Both the position numbers and the translations under genes were made by a program. Positions 19,503 to 29,058 of a stretch of DNA of 64,000 bases are shown in pieces; position 1 is the stretch's first letter, and every line of letters begins with the position of its first letter. The notes under the pieces were generated by a model that was given only the letters and a program-made list of their open reading frames with translations, searched no databases and was not told where the DNA came from. This DNA comes from Methylocystaceae bacterium. Lineage in GTDB: Bacteria; Pseudomonadota; Alphaproteobacteria; Rhodospirillales; Terasakiellaceae. Where the stretch lies: assembly GCA_013373205.1 (NCBI GenBank), contig JABXIG010000007.1:62001-126000 (forward strand). The letters run 5' to 3'.

Positions 19503-20501
19503 TCAACTTTCCATATTTAAGACAATTTTTCCGATATGATTACTGCTTTCCATCAATCGATGGGCCTCAGCCGCTTCTGTCATATCAAATGCTTGAAACA
19601 GAACAGGTTTTATAGCCCCCGCTTCAATCAAGGGCCAAACCGTTTCTTTTAACTCCTGTGCGATCTGTGACTTAACCGTAATCGGCTGCTGGCGCAAGGT
19701 GGACCCTGTGATGGTTAATTGCTTCATCATCACATTCATAAAATTGACTTCGGCTGTGCTGCCTTGCAGATAAGCGATATTAATCAAACGACCTTTGCGC
19801 GCCAGACACTTGATATTGCGCGCAATATATTCCCCGCCGACCATATCAAGGATCATGTCCACCCCTTTAGCGCCTGTTTTTTCTTTTAAGACAGCAACGA
19901 AATCATCGTTGCGGTAGTTTATCGCAAACTTGGCCCCTAAATCCACACAGGCCTGACATTTATCATCGCTGCCTGCTGTAGTGTAAACCGTGGCCCCCAG
20001 CTTGTTCGCCATCTGAATAGCCGTTGTGCCAATCCCGCTGGAACCACCATGAACCAACAAAGATTGCCCCGCTTTTAAACCACCTTGTAAAAACAGATTA
20101 AACCAGACTGTAAAAAACGTTTCGGGCACACAGGCCGCTTCAGCCATGCTCAGACCTTCAGGAATCGGCAAACATTGGACCGCAGGCACATTGCAATATT
20201 GTGCATAGCCACCGCCATTGGTCAGGGCACACACTTTATCACCAACTTTAAGCGCACCGACATCACCTTTAACGGCAACGATTTCCCCTGAAACTTCCAA
20301 CCCCGGTAAATCTGAAGCACCTGGGGGCGGCGGATAAAGACCTTTTCTTTGTATCACATCGGGGCGGTTGACACCTGCTGCCTTAATTTTAATCAAGACA
20401 TCGCCAATATCCAAGTCAGGGCATGCCCGATCCACCAGCTTTAAAACCTCCGGCCCGCCGGGTTCGCCGATTTCTACACATTTCATCATTTGCTCACTCA
20501 T
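19503..20501 (-). CDS. NAD(P)H:quinone oxidoreductase, zinc-less MDR family
   Basis: A 332-residue medium-chain dehydrogenase/reductase of the quinone oxidoreductase (PIG3/QOR-like) group, expected to reduce quinones with NADPH in the cytoplasm. The GroES-like N-terminal half contains AAGVNRPDVIQRKG, where zinc-ligand cysteines of alcohol dehydrogenases are absent. The Rossmann half carries the nucleotide-binding pattern VHGGSSGIGTTAIQMA. ATG 20501 is chosen: AAAGGGA lies upstream and the family sequence starts right after it, whereas an extension to 20576 adds basic residues with no homology I recognise. It stands alone, divergent from hisZ. Confidence 0.9.
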   Translation of the reverse strand: MSEQMMKCVEIGEPGGPEVLKLVDRACPDLDIGDVLIKIKAAGVNRPDVIQRKGLYPPPPGASDLPGLEVSGEIVAVKGDVGALKVGDKVCALTNGGGYAQYCNVPAVQCLPIPEGLSMAEAACVPETFFTVWFNLFLQGGLKAGQSLLVHGGSSGIGTTAIQMANKLGATVYTTAGSDDKCQACVDLGAKFAINYRNDDFVAVLKEKTGAKGVDMILDMVGGEYIARNIKCLARKGRLINIAYLQGSTAEVNFMNVMMKQLTITGSTLRQQPITVKSQIAQELKETVWPLIEAGAIKPVLFQAFDMTEAAEAHRLMESSNHIGKIVLNMES

Positions 20502-20855
20502 GGCCGCATTTCCCTTTAATATGTCTTGTTTTTTAATCCGTCTTTTTGTTCTAAAGAAATAAATGTGCATTGACAAATGTCATTTTTGCTGCAGCGCAGC
20601 ACATTTTTCTTCTTGACCAGAACGCCATTGCCCGAATAGAGTGCATCTGCCGAATGAAAAGGCAAGTTTGACAGGTTGAGGCCACAATAATTAGGGCTGT
20701 CGTTTTTATACGACAGCCCAAAATTGTTTCTGGGCTACGACACGGTTTAAAAAAATCACGCTGGATTCAGGATTAACATTTGCTGTCAGTCACGATTCCG
20801 GCTAGAAAGCCGCGTTTGGATTTTTAAACACGCGTACCGCAAGCGGATGGACCTA
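20502..20855. other. Divergent intergenic region between quinone oxidoreductase and hisZ
   Basis: About 350 bp without a convincing gene. It holds a perfect 10-bp hairpin at 20694-20719 (GGGCTGTCGT-ttttat-ACGACAGCCC) without a clear T run on either side, and a structured leader directly before hisZ. Confidence 0.6.
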
Positions 20856-20866
20856 ATGACTGACAG
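20783..20866 (+). promoter_or_regulatory. Structured hisZ leader that can pair over the start codon
   Basis: CTGTCAGTCA (20783-20792) is fully complementary to TGACTGACAG (20857-20866), which overlaps the hisZ ATG at 20856. Between them three further hairpins can form: CGGCT-agaa-AGCCG, a CGCG-closed hairpin, and CCG-caag-CGG. The result would be a multibranched element able to hide the start codon. A regulatory role is inference. Confidence 0.35.
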
Positions 20867-21986
20867 AGCCTTACTGCCAACTGGACTGGAAGATGTTTTA
20901 CCGATTGATGCTGAATATGAAGCATCCGTCGTCAATCACCTGATGACCAGCTTTGCCACCTACGGCTATGACCGGGTCAAACCCCCTTTAATCGAATTTG
21001 AAGATAATCTTTTGCAAGGCAGCGGACAGGCAATTGCGTCCCAGACCTTCCGCATGATGGATCCGATCTCACAACGCATGCTGGGCATTCGCCCAGACAT
21101 GACAGTGCAAGTACAACGTATCGCCACCACGCGACTGGCCAAGGCAGCACGTCCTTTACGTCTAAGTTACACAGGTCAGGTTTTACGCGTCAAAGGATCG
21201 CAACTGCGCCCCGAACGTCAGTTTGGCCAAGCCGGTGTTGAATTGATCGGCTCAACCGCCCCTGCCGCCGATTGCGAAGTTATTTTACTGGCCGTTGATG
21301 CCCTTCGCAAAGCGGGCTTAGAGGGCTTAAGTGTTGATTTAGGTTTGCCCCGTCTGGTCCCGGCGCTGTGTGACAGCCTAAACATCACGAACCATATAAA
21401 AGAAGAATTACGCATCGCGCTTGATCGAAAAGATGCAGCAAGCGTAAAAGCTTTAGGCGGTGAAGATATTAATTTTTTTGCGCAACTGCTTGATAGTGCA
21501 GGCCCTGCCAAAGAAGCGATTGATGTTTTGCGCACCCTTGACCTGTCCGGTCTCGCCGCTGAACTGCGTGAAAGCCTGATCGCTGTTTATGATCAGATTT
21601 CAGCACAAGCCCCCGGCCTGACCATCACCATCGATACAGTCGAAAACCGCGGTTATGAATACCACACAGGTGTGACATATACTTTCTATGCCAAAGGTGC
21701 ACGCGGTGAATTAGGCCGTGGCGGACGCTACATCACCGATTCAGACGAAGGCGCCAGCGGGTTTACTTTTTATATTGATAGTTTAATGCGCGCCCTGCCC
21801 AAGCCTGACGTAAAAGACAGAATTTTTATCCCTTATGGGACAGATATTCAGGCGATTACAGAACTGCGCCAGAACGGCCAGATTTGTGTCAACGCCCTTG
21901 AACAAACAGCAGACCCGAAAGCCGAAGCGCAACGTTTGGGCTGCAGCCATATTTTCACAGACGGAAAACTCGTTGCCTTGGCATAA
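20856..21986 (+). CDS. hisZ: ATP phosphoribosyltransferase regulatory subunit HisZ
   Basis: A 376-residue histidyl-tRNA synthetase paralogue that binds short-form HisG and makes it active and histidine-sensitive in the first step of histidine synthesis. Class II synthetase-like motifs are recognisable (RPDMTVQVQRIATTR; RPERQFGQAGVELIG; a C-terminal GRGGRY), while the anticodon-binding domain of true HisRS is missing, which explains the short length. ATG 20856 is chosen over ATG 20847 on spacing to the purine-rich GCGGATGG, but both are possible. purA follows 30 bp downstream on the same strand, the usual alphaproteobacterial pairing. No hisG is in the window. Confidence 0.9.
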   Translation: MTDRALLPTGLEDVLPIDAEYEASVVNHLMTSFATYGYDRVKPPLIEFEDNLLQGSGQAIASQTFRMMDPISQRMLGIRPDMTVQVQRIATTRLAKAARPLRLSYTGQVLRVKGSQLRPERQFGQAGVELIGSTAPAADCEVILLAVDALRKAGLEGLSVDLGLPRLVPALCDSLNITNHIKEELRIALDRKDAASVKALGGEDINFFAQLLDSAGPAKEAIDVLRTLDLSGLAAELRESLIAVYDQISAQAPGLTITIDTVENRGYEYHTGVTYTFYAKGARGELGRGGRYITDSDEGASGFTFYIDSLMRALPKPDVKDRIFIPYGTDIQAITELRQNGQICVNALEQTADPKAEAQRLGCSHIFTDGKLVALA

Positions 21987-22001
21987 GCCCAAGCAACCTG
22001 A

Positions 22002-23309
<1,308 letters not shown>

Positions 23310-23325
23310 TCTATCTTCCATTTCT

Positions 23326-23369
23326 GAAAAAGGCCCTTCGCATCAAGCATGCTCAAGGGCCTTTTTTTT
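23326..23369 (+). terminator. Intrinsic terminator after purA
   Basis: Stem AAAAAGGCCCTT/AAGGGCCTTTTT with a 16-base loop, running into a T8 tract. Confidence 0.85.
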
Positions 23370-23479
23370 GTTTATTCATATCCTTTTAATTATTGTTTTA
23401 TATCCTTTATATACATTTCACTACAGTTTCGATTATGCTGAAGTAACAGTTTAAAATATCTGGCGATTATAGGGCGTTC

Positions 23480-25528
23480 ATGGCCGAACAGGATACACCG
23501 CAAGCGCAGGATCAGGCGCAACCAGCTGCACCGCAGCCGCAACCGGAAAAGGCAAAAGCTTTGCCGCCTGTGACGATGGAACGTTTCCAGATCCACCCGG
23601 GTATGCACATCCCTGAACTCAGCACCCCCTCAGCCAAGGCATATCACACTGAAGATAAACGCAATACCGAACGCAAGCTCTTCGCCTTGGTCTGCCCACC
23701 TTTTCTGGGGCCACGCACCGGGGTTATGGACGTTTTAAAAGGGGCAAGTATCCGCGGAGCCATGTCTCTGGTTGATTGGGGGATCGTGCATTGGCCGACG
23801 ATGAACCAACGCACCATCGCCGTGATCTATGAACGCCCCGGCGGCGGGCGACTGTTGGATCACCTCGGTCAGATTAACCAACATGAGATGGTACGCAAAA
23901 TCATCGAACCGCTGTGCCACGCGTTGCAGGAATTTGCCACACGCGGCGTATCACACCGTCAAATTCGCCCGTCCAATCTGTTTTTTCTGGATGGCTCACT
24001 AGACCGTCTTGTGTTGGGCGACTGTACGACTGTTCCACCCGGTTATGACCAGCCCACCCTGTTTGAAACCATTGAACGCGGTTGTGCCCCATCTTCGGGC
24101 CGTGGTGCCGGGGATGTGTCTGATGATATGTATGCCTTGGGCGTTACCATTTTGTTTGCGCTTGTCGGGGGCAATCCGGTTCCGCATTTCAGAACTGACG
24201 ACGATATCCTTTATTCCAAAATGTATGAAGGTTCATATGCAACACTAATCGGTCAGGAACCCGTGCCCGTCAACATGTTGGAAGCCTTGCGCGGCATGTT
24301 ATCCGATGATGAACATGAACGTTGGGGGCTGGAACAGCTTGATTTGTGGATCAATGGTCGGCGCTTGACACCAATGCAGAAAAAAGCTGCCCCAAAAGCC
24401 AAACGATCCATCGAATATGCCGGACGTGACCACTTCAATACCAAAACCCTGTCATTGGCCGTTTCACGTATGCCCAGTCATGTGGATCGTCTGGTCAAAG
24501 ATGACCTGCTCGAAACCTGGCTTAAGCGTGATATGGAAAATTCTGACCTGTCTGCTGCGGCCTCCAATGCCATCCATATGGCACAGTCGCAAGGTGGTGA
24601 CAAAGACCTGTTGGCCGCACGGATCAGTATCGTGCTCGACCCCTCACTCCCTATTCGCTATAAAGATTGCTGGTGCATGCCGGATGGATTTGGTACAGCC
24701 CTTGCCAATAGTATTTTGCAAAAAGGCAATGCCAACACCCCGGTTGAGCTCATTACACGCGGGCTGCCGCGTGCCTGGTTTGATGCACAAGATACCTATA
24801 ACCCGGTGTATGTGGCCCTTGAAAAAAACTTTGACCAATTGCAGGATTTTGTTCAGGACCGTAAAATCGGTTATGGAATTGAACGCTGTCTCTATGAAAC
24901 AAATCCGACTTTACCCTGCCAAAGCCCCTTGCTGGCAGATGAATTTGTCATGAATATTAAGGACTTAATGCCTGCCCTTGAGCGTGTCTCCGCCAAAATT
25001 GATAAAAAACAACGCCCGATTGACCGTCATATTGTGGCTTTCATTGCTGCGCGTTTGAACCAAAACATCGACCCGCATATCAAAGCGGTCGGGGATGAAC
25101 GTGAAGAAATTGCCACCCTTGGCATGCTCAGCCTGCTGGCCCTTGTCCAATGGCGGACAAAATCAGGTAATCTGATGGGCTTTACCAGCTGGGTCGGTGC
25201 CCATATGGGGCCAGCAATCAAGGCGTTCCATAGTAGATCCATCCGTGAGGAATTGGAAAAAGAAGTTCCAAAATTAATCCGCAAAGGGAACCTGGCTGAT
25301 CTGTTTAATCTGCTGGATAACGCAGAAAAACGCGCCCAGGATCAAATGGACTTTGATGAAGCCTGCGCTGAGTTCAAGGAAGCAGAGGATGAAATCAATG
25401 ATATCGAAGGCGGCGCAAGTGCCTTGCAGAAAAATTCAAACCGCCTTGGTCAACAAGCCGCAGCTATGACCTCAATCGTGATTGCCTTGTTAATGATCAC
25501 TGTCACCTTTATCGGTAAACTCTGGTAG
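23480..25528 (+). CDS. Tail-anchored protein kinase-like protein with degenerate catalytic core (pseudokinase)
   Basis: A 682-residue protein. A Pro/Gln/Ala-rich start (1-35) is followed by a protein kinase-like domain (about 45-300). The catalytic-loop equivalent reads SHRQIRPSNLFF, with Gln where the catalytic Asp of HRD should be. The DFG position reads GDC, and the P-loop glycines and VAIK lysine are not clear. The later DDMYALGVTILFALVGG helix fits kinase subdomain IX. Residues 310-600 match nothing I know and are helical. An acidic helix and one C-terminal membrane segment (TSIVIALLMITVTF) end the protein, so the domain faces the cytoplasm. A membrane protein gene follows after 16 bp. 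Confidence 0.75.
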   Translation: MAEQDTPQAQDQAQPAAPQPQPEKAKALPPVTMERFQIHPGMHIPELSTPSAKAYHTEDKRNTERKLFALVCPPFLGPRTGVMDVLKGASIRGAMSLVDWGIVHWPTMNQRTIAVIYERPGGGRLLDHLGQINQHEMVRKIIEPLCHALQEFATRGVSHRQIRPSNLFFLDGSLDRLVLGDCTTVPPGYDQPTLFETIERGCAPSSGRGAGDVSDDMYALGVTILFALVGGNPVPHFRTDDDILYSKMYEGSYATLIGQEPVPVNMLEALRGMLSDDEHERWGLEQLDLWINGRRLTPMQKKAAPKAKRSIEYAGRDHFNTKTLSLAVSRMPSHVDRLVKDDLLETWLKRDMENSDLSAAASNAIHMAQSQGGDKDLLAARISIVLDPSLPIRYKDCWCMPDGFGTALANSILQKGNANTPVELITRGLPRAWFDAQDTYNPVYVALEKNFDQLQDFVQDRKIGYGIERCLYETNPTLPCQSPLLADEFVMNIKDLMPALERVSAKIDKKQRPIDRHIVAFIAARLNQNIDPHIKAVGDEREEIATLGMLSLLALVQWRTKSGNLMGFTSWVGAHMGPAIKAFHSRSIREELEKEVPKLIRKGNLADLFNLLDNAEKRAQDQMDFDEACAEFKEAEDEINDIEGGASALQKNSNRLGQQAAAMTSIVIALLMITVTFIGKLW

Positions 25529-25544
25529 GACGAAAGAGACTGAC

Positions 25545-26129
25545 ATGGCATCCCCTAAACCAAGAGTAGTCGTAAAGAAAAAACCCGCAAACGCAGGCGG
25601 CGGCTTGATGTTATTGGGCTTTGTCGCTCTTTTTGCGGCAATGGTTTTGCTTTTAGTTTCTATGGCTTCTCTGGTTCTGGTGGTTTTTGGCATGCTACCA
25701 ACCTTTGTTGCGCTGCTCATTGATCGCAGTGCCCAGCGGTTTGCATTTTATAGTGTCATGGCCATGAATTTTGCCGGTGTCTTTCCCTTCCTGCTGGATC
25801 TATGGATGGGCAGCAACTCTATGTCCTTAGCCGTAGATAACCTGACTGATGTTTTTTCACTCTTCACCATGTATGGGTCAGCTGCTCTTGGTTGGGTCTT
25901 TTATACGGTCACCCCGCCCATCGTCACCACCGGAATGACCTTTATCGCCCAACGTCGTGTTTCCATATTGCGGGCAAAGCAAAAGAAACTGCTGGGCGAA
26001 TGGGGCGATGCGGTGACAGGCGAAGAGGCTGGCGTACCCCATGGCGAAGAAGACGAGCCATCCGCCCCAAGTGGCGAACCTCAAGCCCCAGGTGCAAAGA
26101 AGGCGAAAAACACCAAGTCGCGTAAATAA
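25545..26129 (+). CDS. Hypothetical membrane protein, partner of the kinase-like protein
   Basis: A 194-residue protein not assigned to a family. A basic N-terminus (RVVVKKKPANAGGG) precedes a strongly hydrophobic region with three to four membrane segments (about residues 22-50, 53-75, 80-95 and 105-135). A charged cytoplasmic tail (about 140-194) is rich in Glu, Pro and Lys and ends KKAKNTKSRK. It begins 16 bp after the kinase-like gene and convergently meets the rpoH terminator, so the two genes form a bicistronic unit. A shared membrane complex is the simplest reading. Confidence 0.75.
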   Translation: MASPKPRVVVKKKPANAGGGLMLLGFVALFAAMVLLLVSMASLVLVVFGMLPTFVALLIDRSAQRFAFYSVMAMNFAGVFPFLLDLWMGSNSMSLAVDNLTDVFSLFTMYGSAALGWVFYTVTPPIVTTGMTFIAQRRVSILRAKQKKLLGEWGDAVTGEEAGVPHGEEDEPSAPSGEPQAPGAKKAKNTKSRK

Positions 26130-26133
26130 AAAA

Positions 26134-26153
26134 GACACCCAAAAAAGGATGCC
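26134..26153 (-). terminator. Intrinsic terminator after rpoH
   Basis: On the minus strand GGCATCC-tttttt-GGGTGTC forms a 7-bp stem followed by TTTTTTATTT, 25 bp after the rpoH stop. Confidence 0.65.
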
Positions 26154-26178
26154 TTCATTAAATTAATAGATCCTGACC

Positions 26179-27084
26179 CTAGAACCTCTGACGCATTTCC
26201 CGTTCTTTCATGCGTTGTTCTAAAAGAGCATTCTTCATTGATTTTTGCAGTTTTTCAAACGCACGCACCTCAATCTGGCGAATACGTTCGCGCGAGACAC
26301 CATATTCCTGTGATAAATCTTCCAGTGTGGACGGTTGATCTTTAAGACGACGTTCCGTCAGGATATGACGTTCACGCTCGTTCAGAACCTGTAATCCGCT
26401 TTCCAGCATGGTGCGGCGGTTGTCCAGCTCTTCACGTTGACCAAGTTCTTTTTCCTGATTGCTTTTTTCATCAACCAGCCAATCAATCCATTCACCTTCC
26501 CCATCCATTCGCAAGGGGGAATTCAAGCTGTGATCATTGCTGGCTAAACGACGGTTCATTTGCACCACTTCATCTTCCGGTACATTTAGCTTGTCTGCAA
26601 TTTTTTTCACATGTTCCGGGTGAAGATCGCCTTCCTCAATGGCCTTCATCTGGCCTTTGAGTTTACGCAGGTTAAAAAATAATTTCTTCTGCGCAGCCGT
26701 TGTTCCCATTTTCACCAACGACCAGGAATGTAAAATATATTCCTGAATGGATGCACGGATCCACCACATGGCATATGTGGCAAGACGGAAACCGCGCTCC
26801 GGGTCAAAACGTTTGACCGCCTGCATCATGCCGACGTTACCTTCGGAAATCAGCTCGCCTACAGGCAGACCATAACCGCGGTAACCCATAGCGATTTTTG
26901 CAACAAGTCTTAAATGACTGGTAACGAGTTTGTGGGCCGCGTCATGATCTTCATGTTCGCGCCAATTTACCGCTAAACTATACTCTTCCTCGACGCTCAA
27001 CATCGGGAACTTGCGGATTTCTGTCAAATACCGGGACAAGTTCTGTTCCGGCGTAAAAGTTAAACCTAAGGTATTGCTAGCCAT
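26179..27084 (-). CDS. rpoH: RNA polymerase heat-shock sigma factor (sigma-32)
   Basis: A 301-residue group 3 sigma factor. Region 2 includes LISEGNVGMMQAVKRFDPERG and ATYAMWWIRASIQEYIL (region 2.4). The RpoH box between regions 2 and 3, typically QRKLFFNLR, appears as QKKLFFNLRKLK. Region 4 ends with the helix-turn-helix LEDLSQEYGVSRERIRQIE. It would direct transcription of chaperone and protease genes. ATG 27084 has AGGGGGAT upstream; a longer frame from GTG 27141 adds residues foreign to the family. A seven-codon ORF with a strong ribosome site lies in its leader. Confidence 0.95.
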   Translation of the reverse strand: MASNTLGLTFTPEQNLSRYLTEIRKFPMLSVEEEYSLAVNWREHEDHDAAHKLVTSHLRLVAKIAMGYRGYGLPVGELISEGNVGMMQAVKRFDPERGFRLATYAMWWIRASIQEYILHSWSLVKMGTTAAQKKLFFNLRKLKGQMKAIEEGDLHPEHVKKIADKLNVPEDEVVQMNRRLASNDHSLNSPLRMDGEGEWIDWLVDEKSNQEKELGQREELDNRRTMLESGLQVLNERERHILTERRLKDQPSTLEDLSQEYGVSRERIRQIEVRAFEKLQKSMKNALLEQRMKEREMRQRF

Positions 27085-27124
27085 GTGCCATCCCCCTATC
27101 GGATATGGGTTACACGTACAGCCC

Positions 27125-27148
27125 TTAATAATCAGGGCCACTCATCAT
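27125..27148 (-). CDS. Possible leader peptide upstream of rpoH (MMSGPDY)
   Basis: A reading frame of seven codons and a TAA stop, with a near-perfect AGGAGG ribosome site seven bases before its first ATG. This is a better site than most genes here have. It ends 40 bp before the rpoH start. Such a minimal ORF could couple or attenuate rpoH translation. It could also be a relic, since no function is visible in the peptide. Confidence 0.35.
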   Translation of the reverse strand: MMSGPDY

Positions 27149-27223
27149 GGGTGCCCCTCCTTCTATTGAATCCCCTTCAATAAATTTATAATACCCAACT
27201 ATTAGTATCAGGCATAATAGAAT

Positions 27224-28189
27224 CTACACTTTTTTCAAAAGATCAATTAAGTTATTGATTTCAATAGGAAGTTTATTTTTGAAGAAAAGCTCTTCCTGTG
27301 TTCGCGGGTGCAAAAACCCTATAGAATATGCATGCAATGCATGGCGTGAAAAGCTGCAGAATTCTGCCTTTTGCGCATCACTTAGCACGCGCAAAAAACG
27401 CGATGGTGTTCGACCATAAAGCGCATCCCCAACCACCGTGTTCCCTTTGGTCGACATATGGACCCGAATTTGATGTGTACGCCCTGTCTCCAAACGACAT
27501 TCAACCATTGATGCGTAATATCCTATATTTTGCACCAACCTATAATTGGTATAGGCTTCTTTACCTCCCCGGCCAACCACTGCCATTTTTTTCCGATTCG
27601 ATGGGCTGCGTCCGATATTGCCTTCAATGCGTCCCTCTTTCGGATCTGGGCATCCCCATACTACGGCCAGATAAGCACGTTCCAGACTATGTGCTGCAAA
27701 TTGTTCAGACAGCCCGACATGGGCAATGTCGTTTTTAGCCACCACCATAAGTCCGCTTGTTTCTTTGTCCAATCGATGGACAATGCCGGGTCGTTTAACC
27801 CCGCCAACCCCGGATAAACTATCCCCACAATGATAAAGTAACGCATTGACCAGCGTTCCGTCATAATTGCCTGCGGCAGGATGAACGACCATGCCAGCAG
27901 GTTTATTCAGAACCAAGAGATCATCATCTTCATAGACAATTTCCAGCGGGATATTTTCCGGTTCGGGTTCATAATCCTTGGCGACAGGAATTTTAACGTA
28001 AAATGTCTGTCCGGGTTTGACCCTGAGCGATGCGTCCGTTATTGTCTCGCCCGATTGTGTCACACATCCTTCTTCGATCAAGGCTTTCAGACGCGAGCGC
28101 GACAAACCGCTGACGCCTTTTGAAAGTAATTTATCAAGACGGATATTTTTGTCATGATCCTGGGCGGTGATGCTGAATTGATCGTTCAT
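27224..28189 (-). CDS. rluD: Ribosomal large subunit pseudouridine synthase, RluD family
   Basis: A 321-residue RluA-superfamily enzyme that isomerises uridines, probably in 23S rRNA helix 69. An N-terminal S4 RNA-binding domain (DKLLSKGVSGLSRSRLKALI, about 17-75) is followed by the catalytic domain with the signature GIVHRLDKETSGLMVVAK, where the Asp is the nucleophile. Length matches RluD (326). ATG 28189 is chosen over GTG 28201; neither has a clear ribosome site. It is upstream of rpoH on the same strand, a common alphaproteobacterial order, and divergent from the next gene. Confidence 0.9.
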   Translation of the reverse strand: MNDQFSITAQDHDKNIRLDKLLSKGVSGLSRSRLKALIEEGCVTQSGETITDASLRVKPGQTFYVKIPVAKDYEPEPENIPLEIVYEDDDLLVLNKPAGMVVHPAAGNYDGTLVNALLYHCGDSLSGVGGVKRPGIVHRLDKETSGLMVVAKNDIAHVGLSEQFAAHSLERAYLAVVWGCPDPKEGRIEGNIGRSPSNRKKMAVVGRGGKEAYTNYRLVQNIGYYASMVECRLETGRTHQIRVHMSTKGNTVVGDALYGRTPSRFLRVLSDAQKAEFCSFSRHALHAYSIGFLHPRTQEELFFKNKLPIEINNLIDLLKKV

Positions 28190-28224
28190 TGGGATAAACA
28201 CAAACCAAAGCTAGAGTTAAATAG

Positions 28225-28641
28225 ATGAGAACTTTACTCGTTTCTGCCGTTGTCGGCATGGGAATTTTAATCATTCTGGGAATGGTGGCTTTGGTTTACG
28301 GCCTAATACAGAAGGCTGACAACCCTGATTTTAAATTTTTTGATCTCGCAACAGAAGCGCCCGAGCTGGAACAAGCCCTGAAAGAAGTGGAAGTTCCGCT
28401 GCTTGGTAAGAAAAAAGCCTCAGAAGATAGCCCCGCACCTGCAACCGCCCTTGCCCCCGCCAAAGCCTTTGGTGATATACGCTTGGAAATTCCCAAAGGC
28501 TACCTCATTGTAGAAACCGAAATGGATTCCCAGCGTCTTGTTTTGCGTCTGGTGAATGAAGCCGGCACAAACCGTTTAATGATTCTGGATATCAACAGCG
28601 GCGCAAAACTCGGCGGCCTGACCTTTGCGCCTGCTGAATGA
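28225..28641 (+). CDS. Small membrane-anchored hypothetical protein
   Basis: A 138-residue protein with one N-terminal membrane helix (VSAVVGMGILIILGMVALVY, residues 6-25). An Ala/Pro-rich linker and a small beta-rich periplasmic domain follow (about 85-135; IRLEIPKGYLIVETEMD, then RLMILDINSGAKLG). It resembles alphaproteobacterial proteins of unknown function encoded beside rluD. Its stop overlaps the start of the M67 peptidase gene (ATGA), so the two are translationally coupled. Confidence 0.75.
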   Translation: MRTLLVSAVVGMGILIILGMVALVYGLIQKADNPDFKFFDLATEAPELEQALKEVEVPLLGKKKASEDSPAPATALAPAKAFGDIRLEIPKGYLIVETEMDSQRLVLRLVNEAGTNRLMILDINSGAKLGGLTFAPAE

Positions 28642-29027
28642 TCCTGTCCAAAGCCCACTATGATGATATTTTAAATCATGCCCGCGCTGCTTTTCCTGAG
28701 GAATGCTGTGGCCTGATTGTGGGCCATACTGACTGTGTTGAACGGCTTTTACCGTCCAATAATATCAGCAAAGGTGACAAGACAAAAACGTTTGAAATTG
28801 ATCCTGCCGTGCGTTTTCAACTGATCCGTGAAACAGGCGAGCGCAGCATGATGGGTTTTTATCATTCCCACCCCAATGGCGTACCTTTTCCATCCGACAC
28901 CGATAAAGCCATGGTTTATGAGCCCGAATTGATCTGGGTCATCGCCACATTAGATGAAATAAAGGCTTTTCGATTTCTCAAAACAAAACAAGACTTTGAA
29001 GAGATTCCTATTCAGGTTAAGCTATAA
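28638..29027 (+). CDS. M67 (JAMM/MPN+) family metallopeptidase
   Basis: A 129-residue single JAB/MPN domain. The zinc-site pattern is complete: Glu in FPEECCGLIVG near residue 17, HSHPNGVPFPSDTD near residue 76 (His-X-His and the Asp ligand). Bacterial members cleave C-terminal extensions from ubiquitin-like sulfur carriers or act on cysteine-linked conjugates. The carrier here is unknown, as no moaD/thiS gene adjoins it. Its start overlaps the previous stop by four bases. Confidence 0.88.
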   Translation: MILSKAHYDDILNHARAAFPEECCGLIVGHTDCVERLLPSNNISKGDKTKTFEIDPAVRFQLIRETGERSMMGFYHSHPNGVPFPSDTDKAMVYEPELIWVIATLDEIKAFRFLKTKQDFEEIPIQVKL

Positions 29028-29058
29028 AAAACAATAACCTTGATGAGGAGTGGGTGAG

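Noticed and set aside
20694..20719. Perfect 10-bp hairpin in the qor-hisZ intergenic region as a terminator
   Set aside because: No T run on either strand and no gene ends nearby; kept only as an unexplained hairpin.
27085..27141. Extended rpoH start at GTG 27141
   Set aside because: Adds residues unlike the family and lacks spacing to a ribosome site; ATG 27084 has AGGGGG upstream.
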